From Pyrus communis (Eukaryota > Streptophyta > Magnoliopsida > Rosales > Rosaceae), in contig NC_084815.1 in assembly GCF_963583255.1 (NCBI RefSeq), positions 17,307,807 through 17,371,806 of the forward strand: a stretch of 64,000 bases of DNA, written 5' to 3'. The notes under the pieces were generated by a model. That model saw only the letters and a list, made by a program, of their open reading frames with translations. It had not been told where the DNA came from and made no database searches. This document shows, piece after piece, positions 12,108 to 22,371 of this stretch (position 1 is the first letter of the stretch; every line of letters starts with the position of its first letter). Both the position numbers and the translations under genes were made by a program.

Positions 12108-13442
12108 ATGGATTTTGCTAGCATTCAAGCTCAATTGGCAAATCTTACTTCTAAATTGTCGCCGTATGCCGAAAGGACCACAATGCAGAGTGTCCCTACA
12201 TTTGGTGCTTCATATAGGCAAGGATTTCAAGCCAATCAATGTCCACAAAGAGATTGGAGGGATCATTCAAACTCTATATGGTGGGAAGATCAACAAGTTC
12301 AACGTGAAGCATATTGGCAACCATATGAGGAGTTCTATTCAAGACCTATGCAGCCACCACAACTTCATATGCAATATGCTCAATTAAATTCAAGTTCGCC
12401 AATAGATTATATTCAAATTCTTAATGAAATAAATTCTTTGGCGCAGGGGTCACAAAATCAAGCCAAGGAGGCTCAACAAGAAGCATATTGGCAACCATAT
12501 GAGGAGTTCAATACAACACCTATGCAGCCACCACAACCTCCCCCACAACAATTCCAATCAAGTTCAAGTATGTCCATGGATAATGATAAAAATTTTCAAT
12601 TACTAACCTCTTTGACGCAGGACGAACAAAATCAAGACAGGAAGTTGGGTAAATTGGACGAGCAATTTGGGCAGATTATGGAGTTCATGAAACAAATTCA
12701 AGAGCAAAGTGAACTTTCCAACTCAACTATTGAAAACTCGAAGGAAGATTTTGAAATCCATAATGCTATCACTTTGGGAAGTGCTATGGAGGTTGGAGCT
12801 GACCTAAAAATGTCCAAACATAGCCTAGAAGTGGATGAAGAGCTGCTAATTGAGGAGGAGGAAGAAGACATGCACACGGCAAGGGTAGAACAACCCTTGC
12901 CGCAGCCCCCTAAGCCCTCTAAACCACCCACCACCAGTAAGGACGTCCCAATTCCATGTTATTCTGATGTTATTCCACCCAATGTCCCTTTTCCTAGCAG
13001 GTTTTTGATTCCCAACCAAGAAGAGAGTAAAAAGGACATCGTGGAAGCCTTCCCAAAAGTGCAAAATGCTATTCAAATTCTTGGTGCAACACAGCAAGTT
13101 TTAGATGGTGTTGAATTCTTCAAAGGACTTTGTACACCAAGAAGAATGATTCAAGAAAAGGTAGTGGCTGGAGAAGATGTAGAAGGCATCAAAGAGGACA
13201 TATTTGAAACCACAATTCCCAAGGAAGTTGGATTTTATGACACGGGACAAGTCATAACTTTCGAAGGGGTGTTTATTCTGGAGTTCATTTTGGAGCACAC
13301 AGGTAAGCCGCCTCCCCGAATTTCAATTTTCTTTTATACTAACATGTGGTTAATGATTCAGGCACCCAATCTGGAATTTAAACTATTACCGGATCATTTC
13401 AAGTATCACCGCCCATTCAAAGATAAATTCCATGCCGTTTGA
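12108..13442 (+). CDS. Element A sense ORF: gag C-terminal/linker-derived protein
   Basis: An intact 444-codon ORF follows a TTTTAG|GTACT leader motif shared with element B. Its segments match, in order, parts of element B: IQAQLANLTS (after gag), WRDHSNSIWW, the LTSLTQ...FGQIMEFMKQIQEQ segment, PNVPFPSRF...KKDI, FFKGLC, and near the end QAPNLEFKLLPDHFKY, which in B lies just before reverse transcriptase. The folded gag core, the zinc knuckle, the protease active site and all of pol are missing. A block of about 20 residues (EAYWQPYEEF...MQPPQ) is duplicated at roughly residues 67-85 and 125-143. The protein would be acidic and Gln/Pro-rich; its function is unknown. Any role in packaging is inference. 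Confidence 0.75.
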   Translation: MDFASIQAQLANLTSKLSPYAERTTMQSVPTFGASYRQGFQANQCPQRDWRDHSNSIWWEDQQVQREAYWQPYEEFYSRPMQPPQLHMQYAQLNSSSPIDYIQILNEINSLAQGSQNQAKEAQQEAYWQPYEEFNTTPMQPPQPPPQQFQSSSSMSMDNDKNFQLLTSLTQDEQNQDRKLGKLDEQFGQIMEFMKQIQEQSELSNSTIENSKEDFEIHNAITLGSAMEVGADLKMSKHSLEVDEELLIEEEEEDMHTARVEQPLPQPPKPSKPPTTSKDVPIPCYSDVIPPNVPFPSRFLIPNQEESKKDIVEAFPKVQNAIQILGATQQVLDGVEFFKGLCTPRRMIQEKVVAGEDVEGIKEDIFETTIPKEVGFYDTGQVITFEGVFILEFILEHTGKPPPRISIFFYTNMWLMIQAPNLEFKLLPDHFKYHRPFKDKFHAV

Positions 13443-13507
13443 TTTTATTTATGTAAAAAAAAAAAAAAAAAAAAAGAAAGATACTAAACATGGAGAAAGG
13501 TGGAGCT

Positions 13508-14179
13508 TCACAAAGGTTGTTTGCGTGAAGCCCCACTACGAGGCGCAGAAGCGGAAGGCGCAGAAGCGGGAGGCATAGAAGCGGGAGGCATCGGAGCGGA
13601 AGCCATCGGAGCGGGAGGCATCGGAGCTAGAGCATTCCAGGCCTCAATACTTGGCCAAGCGCTGGATGACCCAGGAAAAAGGTGCCTCTGGAGATAAGAC
13701 GCAAGCCTTTGACGGTCATTGTGAATTCGACCCTCAGATTCTTGCAGCTCATCAAGCTTCCTCTTCATCCCCGACGAATAGTTATTTGCAAGCACATGCA
13801 AACTTCTATTCTCGTACTTAAGCTGCTGGATCTCTTGCTTAAGTCTTTCCACCTCTGCCATCAACGATTCCACTTGGCGGGACCGAGCAAGCAGGCGTAG
13901 GCCCATGTTGGACACAGAGCTCGCACACTGAACACTAAGTGCGAGGGACTCTTGAACGGCCAACTCATCGGACCGTCCTGACAGCAGCCTACTATCCTTT
14001 GGAGTGAGGAGGTTCTTAGCTACTATTGTAGCTGTTGTGGCGTCCTGCATCACAGAGTCTTCACCTGAAAGAGGACCGTTAGAAGATAAAAAAGAAGGGC
14101 GCCATACATTACCTTGACGGGGCGCAACCGGATCGCTGCTGAGACTCAAATCTAAGCTAAGGTTCGATGAGTTTGCCAT
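13508..14179 (-). CDS. Element A antisense ORF: EAR-like motif + coiled-coil protein
   Basis: An intact 223-residue ORF runs against the element's own sense direction, between the sense ORF and the 3' LTR. Residues 7-13 read LSLDLSL, an LxLxLxL pattern like the EAR repression motif that binds TOPLESS co-repressors in plants. Residues about 99-163 are strongly coiled-coil forming (VESLMAEVERLKQEIQQL, then LDELQESEGRIHNDRQRL). Residues 184-213 are a Pro/Ala/Met repeat encoded by a 15-bp DNA repeat. The tail is basic. There is no catalytic domain. Extra antisense ORFs between pol and the 3' LTR are known in some plant Ty3/gypsy lineages. This product is not one I can name. The copy in element B is broken. 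Confidence 0.75.
   Translation of the reverse strand: MANSSNLSLDLSLSSDPVAPRQGNVWRPSFLSSNGPLSGEDSVMQDATTATIVAKNLLTPKDSRLLSGRSDELAVQESLALSVQCASSVSNMGLRLLARSRQVESLMAEVERLKQEIQQLKYENRSLHVLANNYSSGMKRKLDELQESEGRIHNDRQRLASYLQRHLFPGSSSAWPSIEAWNALAPMPPAPMASAPMPPASMPPASAPSASAPRSGASRKQPL
13547..13630. repeat. 15-bp tandem repeat in the antisense ORF
   Basis: About five to six imperfect copies of a 15-bp unit (GCGGGAGGCATCGGA and variants). On the antisense strand it encodes the Met-Pro-Pro-Ala-type tail. Element B has a related array at about 55735-55812 with different unit variants. Confidence 0.75.
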
Positions 14180-14289
14180 TTTCTTTCAAAAGTGTTCAAA
14201 GAGAAGGGGTGGATGGAGTTAAATTTCGAAGGGCCGGAGTCGATTTTCAAGAATGGGAAATCTTCAGAGTGTGTGTGTTGGGGTGATTG

Positions 14290-14517
14290 ATAGCTCTATA
14301 AAAAGCCAAGGCAACGCGTCCACCGATTCAAAGAGCCGGATTTTCCGGCGTAATTTGGGCGACGTTTTCTCGGCTTTTCAGAAGACGCACGTGGAGGCCA
14401 TCATCGCAACTACACCTCTTTAGCCGACAAGCGCAAAGTTCGGCGACGCTTTCTCTGCTTTTCAGAAAACGCGTGCAGCTTTGTCAAAAGGAGCCACATC
14501 TGCACTACCACGTGTCA
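14290..14517. repeat. Imperfect duplication upstream of the antisense ORF, with CACGTG boxes
   Basis: Two similar blocks, GGGCGACGTTTTCTCGGC and TCGGCGACGCTTTCTCTGC, each followed by TTTTCAGAA.AC, lie about 107 bp apart. Two palindromic CACGTG (G-box) sites fall within or next to them (about 14388 and 14509). Because the antisense ORF starts at 14179 and reads leftward, this region is its upstream flank. Promoter function is inference. Confidence 0.5.
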
Positions 14518-14604
14518 TTCAGAAAGCGAAGGGGCGTCGTTCAGAAATCGAAGGGGCGCCTGCTCGGAAATCGAAGAGGCGTATTCAAAGATCGAAGAGG
14601 CGCC
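14518..14604. repeat. About 22-bp minisatellite (four units) in element A
   Basis: Four imperfect units of the form TTCAGAAATCGAAGGGGCG(C/T)C(T)G in tandem. The equivalent place in element B (56579-56691) has five units, so the array varies in copy number within the family. Confidence 0.75.
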
Positions 14605-17222
14605 ACTATCTCAAAAAGCCGGAATTGCGGGATCAAAACGTTTGTCGACAAGGGTAAAAAGTACCACCACTTGATATTATCTCTATATATGTCGACCTTC
14701 GTCTTTTATGGCAGGGCAAACCTGAAGAAAATGCCCACCTCTCCCTCACCTCTGAGGGCGCACTCCCAGAAAATCCTTTCGAAATACTCAATTCTTTCTT
14801 CTTCCCCAAAGATGATACCAGATGACCCAGGAGGAAACAGCACAACAAATACATGTGCTGATTCATTCACCGCTTCTTCAAAAGCAAAGGTATCTCATAT
14901 CATCAAGGTCAAAAGCAAAAGTATCTCATATCATGCTCTTTCCCTGTCTTTTTCTTTGTCCTTGTTCTTACTCGCATGGCAAAGTAAAAGAAGCAATCAG
15001 TCGGCACTTGGAGTCAATCTTCCGATCTGGAGCCAACTGCCTGGAATCTATTCCTGATTGCTTACCTAGCGTTGCTCTCGAGTAGTCATCTTCAACGGTT
15101 GATACACTTCCGGAGAAGGGACCACTTCTGCAAAGGGGAGCGAGTAAGGCAAGTGAAAATGATACATTGAAGCATGTGGAGACAAACATAGGCTGAGTTA
15201 TCCTCCAACCCTTTTCAATACGAATTGGAAAGATTGAACAAAGAAACAGATAAAAGGGATAAGCTCAGACCTTCGGGGGAGACCAAATGAACCATCATGC
15301 TGCCCAGTTCAAGAAGTAGCACAAAGGAAAATCAACGATGGGCAGAAACCAGTTCAAGAGTAAGCCTGTGGAATCACAAAGATCAAAAGCCTCAATGCAA
15401 TTACCAAGGAGAAGATGGAATTTACACTCTATAACCAGATTTGCGTCTCTAAACTCTTCTCTTTGTTAATTACATTCTGCCATGTTTAGTATGTTTAAGT
15501 GCTTTTTGTGTATTTACTTATGCTTTGTGTGAATCTATGCTTAAAACATTGAGGACAATGTTTGATTTAAGTGTGGGGGGGTAGCTAAGTATGTTGATGC
15601 AAATTCGTTGAATTTTATCACCCATAACTTCAAGTGTTGTTCCTTGCTGTTTTAAATATTTTTAAGGTGTTTTTAAACTGTTTTAGCGTGTTTTGTTTTA
15701 TAACTCCGAAAATCACATAAAAATTTGAAAAACATTTTTTTGAAAAGCCTAAAAAGAGTGTTTTGAGTTGTTTTTGTGTCTTAGGAAACCTTCCAACGTT
15801 ATGATGAGGATTTGGTTTGTAATTGCATGACTGTTAAAAAGAGTTATAAACATGAATGAAAGTTTGATTTACTCTTGGTATATGTTTAGTTATGGTTATA
15901 ATGTATGACTTCACATGCAATCATAAAAGAAAAATTCGTTTTTGTAACATGCTTGAAGGAAGGAACTCATAATAACGCTACATCCCTGTGAGACTCGAGC
16001 CATTACCTTCTTTGGAGAGTTATTTTCTGTGATTCTTTGTTTTCTAAAGTTGTTGCATGATCTCATTATTCCTTGCTTGGTTGCTACTTAGAATGCAATT
16101 GTATCATGATAGAACTAAATGCTAGAACTTATATCCAAAGCATGTTATTGATTTGCATAACACATATTCAAGAAGAAGTTGTGTAGTGACCACCACCATA
16201 GCCAAATAGCCTTACTTCCCATACTTCGTATATGTTGTAAGTCTTAACCCCGTTGAGCCTTGTTTAGCCTTTATTCTTTGTTTACCCACATTTTCCTCAC
16301 CTAGCCTAGTTTAGGACAATCCCCACCCTTGTTCTTAATAGATAGTGAGCATGACTTAATTGAATTCCTTTTGAGTTACATTATGAAAGAAAATAAGTGT
16401 GGGGGAGAGAATGTTTTGTTTTTAAGTGTTTATGTATGCTTTGAGAAGTCAAAAGAAAAGAAAAAAAAAAAAAAAAAAAAAATTTGTGAAAAACATATGA
16501 AAAAGAAAAACAGAAAAGAAAAGAAAGAAAGGAAAAAGAGCTTGTTCCCCCTTGTTCAAAAGTTGAGTTTTCATTCAAAAGTGAATTCTACGTTAATTCA
16601 AATGCTTTGCTCGCTATTTCTTTAAGAACCTTTGTTTTCCATATCCCTTCTTTGTTAGCCAAACACCTTTAGCTCCGTTTCAACCCTTATGCTTCTCTCT
16701 TGAGTGTTATGTGTTTCAATTTGTGGAGTTTGGAATTGATATGAGCTTATGGAATCACTGGTTCTCATTCTAAGTAGTAGCATTCCATTCATGAGATCAT
16801 ATTCATGTCATTATCGTAAATCCAGAAAATGCTTTCCTTGTTATAACTTATGTGAGTGTTTGTCTACATGTTTACATCAATCTTCTCACATATGACTAGA
16901 TTAGGGTGTGTAGTTAGAAAATCTGAGTGAAAATCGAGTGCATATCTTGTAAGGAATTGAGCAAATTCTCTAAGGCATGTTACTACATTCAAAACATGGT
17001 TTTAAATGCTTAATTGTGAACTAGTATATGGTGACTATGATTAAGAATGTACTTAAGTGTAAAGATGACTAAAATCTGTGGGAATGATGATTTTTAACGT
17101 GTCATGTGCATTGGAAATCCCTAAGACAGTTGTTGGAAGGTTTAGGTTGTGTTTTACTTGTTTTGTTTCGTTTGGTTTTGTTTTGTTTTTCTTTCTGTTT
17201 TGCTCGAGGACTAGCAAAAGAT
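14605..17222 (+). mobile_element. Non-coding 3' internal region of element A
   Basis: About 2.6 kb with no convincing long coding frame. It aligns closely with element B 56692-59346 and includes a duplicated AAGCAAA(A)GTATCTCATATCAT segment near 14883-14934. Two polypurine-tract-like sequences (TTAAGTGTGGGGGG at about 15567-15583 and AAGTGTGGGGGAGA at about 16395-16408) precede the terminal one. An A run and A/G-rich stretch occupy about 16455-16545. Confidence 0.7.
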
Positions 17223-17237
17223 AAGTGTGGGGGTATT
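17223..17237 (+). other. Polypurine tract of element A
   Basis: AAGTGTGGGGGTATT ends directly at the TG start of the 3' LTR, in the conserved context GCTCGAGGACTAGCAAAAG. Element B has the same tract at 59347-59361. Confidence 0.85.
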
Positions 17238-19749
17238 TGATAGGAGCATATTCATGCGACTTAAATGGCTTGTTCTCGTGCATTTACGTTATGTTTCTCT
17301 AGTTATTTTAGTCCTTTATGCTTCTTTTGTGTGTTTTCAGGTTCTAAGGGCCTAGGGAGCAAGAAAGTGCATTTTGAGGCCATTTGGAGCATTTTTGGGC
17401 ATGGATTGGATAGCTTATCCATAGAGCCAAAAGGATGGACGAATTTGAAGGCCTTGTATTCACTTTGGACATAAAACAAAGGGCCTAGCCCATTCTCTCT
17501 TATTCTCTCCCTTATAGCCATGCAAAGAACCATCCATTCCATCAAAACCAATCCATCAATTCACATGCAAAACCACCATTAACACACATGCACCCAAACA
17601 AAGCCAACCTAGCTAACCCTACATGCATTCTTTATTCACTCTTCATCATTGCATTCATTCTCCAAACACTTTCATTAATTAAGACACATTTGCACATCCA
17701 TTCATTCTTTCCCCAAAGCCGTGCATTCCCAATCCCTTTCCAACATTTCACATGCATTTCCACCTTGGTCATGCTTTCCCATTTCATTAATCATTCACTT
17801 TGCATTCATTCAATCAACCCACATGCACTTTAATTATTCAAACATGTAGCCACATAATCATTCACCCTATCCATTCTTTGTCACAAAACAATGTCACATA
17901 CACTCATCATCACACAACCTAGCTAACCCTACATGCATTATTTATTAACTCTTCATCATGCATCAACATTTTAAATCATCAAAAAAATCAACCCATTGCC
18001 GTGCATAATTCCTCAACCATTTCAGCCACATTCTTCCACTTTGCCTTTCATCATTGCACCACAAATCAATCAACACATGCATTCCCTTCACATTCACCCA
18101 CATGTCCATTTAATCATTCAACCACATTCCCATTAACCACAAAACAAATCACACAACACACCAACACACATGCATCCTGAAATTCTTTGCCTTGCAATCA
18201 CATGCATTTCCCTTGACATTTTCAGCCATCACACTTCATCATTACACCACCATTCACTCTTTAACCCACACACACTTCACACAAACAACATTCACATGCA
18301 TTCACATGCATTTCCAACACAAAACACACTCAAAACCGTGGCCACCTTTGCATTTCAGCATTCCCATTTGCATTTTCAGATTTCCAGCTTTCCAACCTAG
18401 CCACATTCACATGCATTCACTCATAATCATTCACCAAACTTGCAGCCACATTTCCACCCACCTCCTAGCTGTCATGTTCCCTCCATTACTCCTATAAATA
18501 CCCTTGCATTCACTCCCCAATCCATCTCTCCATTTCTCACACCACAACTAACACAAACACTTCCCCTTAGAATCCAAAACCGTGAGTCCCCCTTCCACCA
18601 TTCCTCATCCATTTCCATAATTCCCCAAACCTCACCTTAGACCTTGTGCTACAACAACGAGGAAGATAAGAGGGCCTAAACGTTCATACAATTCAAGTTT
18701 GAGTTGTTGGAATGTTTAGGTGTTTCTTTGATTTCAAAGTTTAAATTCAATTCTCTTTGTTTTGTACGTATGAGGAATGGAAGAGAAGAATGCCTAAACG
18801 TTCATACAATTCAAGTTTGAGTTGTTGGAATGTTTAGGTGTTTCTTTGATTTCAACGTAATGAGGAACTAAAACCCCCTTTAGCTAGGGGGTGATTCGAA
18901 ATAAATGTTTATGCTTGCATTATGATTTGATTACTTTTAATTACGTTTCATAAGTTGTGAATTCAATTTGTTTAACTATTTGATTGATATCCTATTTATG
19001 TATGTTTATTAAGAATGAACGCTTAATTTTCATGCATGAATATGACGCTAGAATATAAGTGAGTTTCACGTAATAGTTATGAACTTATATTCACAAGTAG
19101 TGGAGGTTGCTTATAAACAATCGCGTTAAACAAATTCTTGGCATAAGTTTCATGCAATCATAGTAACGAATGCCTCGTCAACACTTATAGTTTTCATGTT
19201 GCTTAATGATTCTTGCTTGTATCTCTATTATGCAATTCATGTAGGGAACTTGTGAGGAATGCTTTGGATTGTCGTATGCAATCATCCAATTCATTAACTT
19301 AAGGAAAACTTGACGGTTAATTTAAGCGGACCTAATTAACCCGGGGCGTTGAAAATTCATGGTTTATTGAAAAGCAATTAGAAATCGTTTTGTATGCAAG
19401 TATAACATGTATAGAGATGAACCCCTTAGCTAGCTTCCCATCCATTCATTTCCGTCAAATCCATATTTACAATTTGTTTTGTTTCCAAGTATCCATTTTA
19501 GTTTAAATTCGTCCAAATCCAATTCCCCCCTATTTCGTTGAAGTCTTAGTCTTAATCTTTCTTATTTTTAGTTTTGCTTTCTTCGAGCATTAAATAGTGT
19601 TTTATATTGTGTTTTTACGTTTTTAAGTCAAATCCAAGTGATTAACAATCCCTCCTAATCCCCGGTCCAGAACGATCCCTACTTATACACTTCACTACAA
19701 TTTGACAAAAAAAGAGGGTTTAATTTGTGTGCGTATAAATCTCGCATCA
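17238..19749 (+). repeat. 3' LTR of element A
   Basis: 2,512 bp, nearly identical to the 5' LTR. The length difference is one extra ATTCACATGC-type 10-bp unit near 18300. It ends CTCGCATCA directly before the target duplication GGGAG. Confidence 0.93.
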
Positions 19750-19754
19750 GGGAG

Positions 19755-21662
19755 CCCAAGCCGTGTGGGCTCAGACCACTGCAGCATCACCAACTGCAGC
19801 ATCTCCAGCCCAGTGTGCACAGGCCCAGGTTGCGCAATCCTAGCAAGCTAAAGCTCCTCAGCTTGCAGTCCACGTTGGTAGATTCGCTTCGGAGTTCACG
19901 CTCGCGCGTTCGATTTGGTTATACTCTAGTATACTAGTCCCATAATTGTTATAACCGAAAAAAGTGTTGGTCTTCCGACTGGGTTTGGTTTGGACTAGAC
20001 TAACCAGCTTGACCCACAAACTGGTGATTGAATCAGGATTTTTTTGGCTAATTTTTTCGGCAAATTTGACCCAGCCTGGCTCAAATTTTGTGTCTGTTGT
20101 CCACTCCACTTTAACCATTCACGTAGTTGCCTATCATCCTAGTTCATACACTCTGAATGGCAATCCAAACTATCTGGCAAGTCGTAGACTTGACAAGCAC
20201 ACTCACGTGGGAAAACAATTTGGTTAGCAACTTGAACACATCGGAACAAAGCTCGCTTTTGGCGAGGTATTTTGAAGTAGGACAAAAGCTAATGATGATA
20301 TATTTTTCCATAGGCATCCCAGCAAGCAGCCATTCTACCAACCTTGAACCGAGTGTTCAACCAACGTGAACTCTTACTTTGGCCCTCGTGAAAACATTCT
20401 TTTCTGCCTTGGCATGCAGAGAAGTGTTTATTCCCAACTTGGCCTAGAAACATGTGTACATTCATGGTTAGATCCACGCTTTGAAGGACATTTAAGATTT
20501 AAGCCCAGTGTGCAGTGTCTACTTGCGATTTGGCTCACAAGGAGCTTTTCCTTTCTCACATTGGAGCAGACATCATAGGGAACATGGAAAAGCCTGAGAA
20601 AACTCAGGGTTAAACTTAATTGACAGCACTTAACACCAAATGCAAACACGAGCAACTTGCTCATAGCTAGAGATGAACAACGTGTTCTGTAGATGTGACA
20701 CGAATGAGCAGACTGCTAGGAAGAGTAACACAAACATGTAGACCATCACATGGTAGCCTAAGCCACCATTGGCCCAATAAAGGCAAATCCAGGAGAAAGT
20801 ACAAAAGGTCATTAATTGAGCGACTGCGTGATTTCTAGCGCATTGAGGCTGAGGATGAAGTACTTTGAGGAGATGTGACCAACGTGAGTAGGTCACTATT
20901 CACTGATGAGATTAAGCAGACGGATCCACCTCACAAGTTCACCATGCCTCACTTTACTCCATTGAAAGGAAATGAGGATCCGAAGAGACATCTCAATCAT
21001 TGTTGCAACGTTATGATCCTTTACGAGAACATTGATGCACTTATGTGCAAGATTTTTGTTACAATTCTGCAAAGTAATGTGTGATGCTAGTTTCACACCT
21101 TAGCACCATGATCAATCTTGAACTTCAACGAACTTTCCTTAGAAGTTTGACCACCTCTTCAACATCAAGAAGGACTTGAAGGAGTCAATTCACAACTATT
21201 TCAAAAGGTTCACGGTGGAGAAGACTAAGATTGTCCGATGTGACGGTATAATAGCTAAAGCAGCATTCAGATTAGGGCTTCCACCCGCTGCGTCGCCAAC
21301 TCCATCCCATGACTTTTAGCCACGACATAATAAAAGAAAAGAAGAAGAAGCAGAAAAAGAAGAATTTCTTACTCTGGAGGTGTGACAACAACGACACAGA
21401 CAACAAACAACTCTTCACGGGGCAAAATAAGAAAATTGGGGGATGAAGAACAATTTTCACTATCTTTCTCTCTTTCTTGTGTTGGAAAAGAATTGCTCAC
21501 CAAGTTTATTTAATCCTGTATCTACAATAGAGTAAAATAAATTCTTCAGGCAATTGGACTCTATCCCCAGAAAATTTTCTCCATAAGTCAAGGCTCTGAA
21601 TTCAAGGTAGTCAAGAAATCTATTTTTGGCAAGCCTACTCAACTTGAGATTTCTACACCTTA
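19755..21662 (+). mobile_element. Interior of element C, after the element A insertion
   Basis: This continues the decayed gag region of element C, starting with Gln/Ala/Pro-rich coding remnants. It includes the recognisable gag core annotated separately and ends in non-coding sequence before the 3' LTR. No protease, RT or integrase motif was found, so C has lost pol, probably by internal deletion after the gag core (about 21290-21660). Confidence 0.65.
20875..21317 (+). pseudogene. Degenerate Ty3/gypsy gag core of element C
   Basis: The first frame reads FTDEI, KFTMPHFTPLKGNEDPKRHL and ALMCKIFVTILQ, the usual start of a retrotransposon gag domain. A stop follows at 21082-21084. After a frame shift near 21148 the next part reads FDHLFNIKKDLKESIHNYFKRF and KIVRCDGIIAKAAFRLGLPP, the end of the same domain. 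The middle is eroded. It is non-functional. Confidence 0.75.
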
Positions 21663-22371
21663 TGCACCTTCTACGCCCAGTACATCAGGTGTGGAGGCAT
21701 TTATGGAGCAAAAGATAATTCAGAATATCCTAGAGCTGACACGTAGACTTTTATTCACTGTTGATGAGAATGCCATCATTAAATTAGGGAGACCCACATT
21801 TGTTCCACACACAATTCAACAAACGAAGAACACCTGAGCTACTGACTATAATTTCTCTCCAAGCTCTTTTGCCCATGGCAAGGAGATAAGGCAAGAAAAT
21901 TAATGGTAGAGTTAATAGCTAAGTCTTACCTTTAAGCTTTCCTAGTTGAAGGCATATTGCTTTATTCAAGGAAACCCAATTAAATTCAATCAAGCATTCT
22001 CCAAAGATAATTCTTAGATATTATTATTGTTTAATTATATATGTAAAGATTATTCTCAAGCATCTTTAAGATATCTCAACATCTTAAAGATACTTTCCTA
22101 CTTCATCCTACGGATGACGCAATCTGACCAATTAGACACCAACACATGGCATGAGTTCCCCCCCCCCCCCAATGCGGCCGGCCCTAGCTTTTATAAATAT
22201 CTGATCACCATTTCATTCTTTGGTAAGTTAATTCTATGCAATTCAACCCTATACCACTCACTCTTTCTACAGAGTTTTTGACTTAGGCATTAGAGGTTTA
22301 TTGACCAAACCCCCCCTTTGGACGCGTGGCTTTGATCATTAATCTAACTTTGTTAAATTCAAAGACGGCAG
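21663..22371 (+). repeat. 3' LTR of element C (boundaries approximate)
   Basis: Diverged match to 8367-9110. It has a TATA box in GCTTTTATAAATATC at about 22188-22198, a run of ten C residues at about 22161-22170, and the GCGGCCGGCC block. It lacks a segment of about 30 bp near the LTR end that the 5' copy has. Confidence 0.6.

Larger units (their letters stand above)
9426..19749 (+). mobile_element. Element A: young non-autonomous Athila-type LTR retrotransposon
   Basis: This is a complete 10,324-bp element with two LTRs (9426-11927 and 17238-19749), a tRNA-Asp primer binding site, a polypurine tract and a perfect 5-bp duplication GGGAG (9421-9425 and 19750-19754). By eye the LTRs differ by one substitution (in the ATGGAGCC / ATAGAGCC block near 9608 / 17420) and one 10-bp tandem duplication in the 3' copy, so it inserted very recently. 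The interior has no protease, RT, RNase H or integrase. It holds a 444-codon gag-linker-derived ORF and an intact antisense ORF. It must rely on an autonomous relative for reverse transcription and integration, and element B in this window is of the same family. Confidence 0.93.

Noticed and set aside
12698..13298. Several minus-strand frames opposite the 444-codon ORF
   Set aside because: Shadows of the sense ORF with low-complexity Ser or Phe runs, and no conservation in element B.
14473..15057. Plus-strand 194-codon frame in element A (related frame at 56542-57054 in B)
   Set aside because: Its start and reading differ between the copies, its composition follows the 22-bp repeats and a duplicated segment, and it has no domain. 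Likely non-coding leader of the antisense gene.
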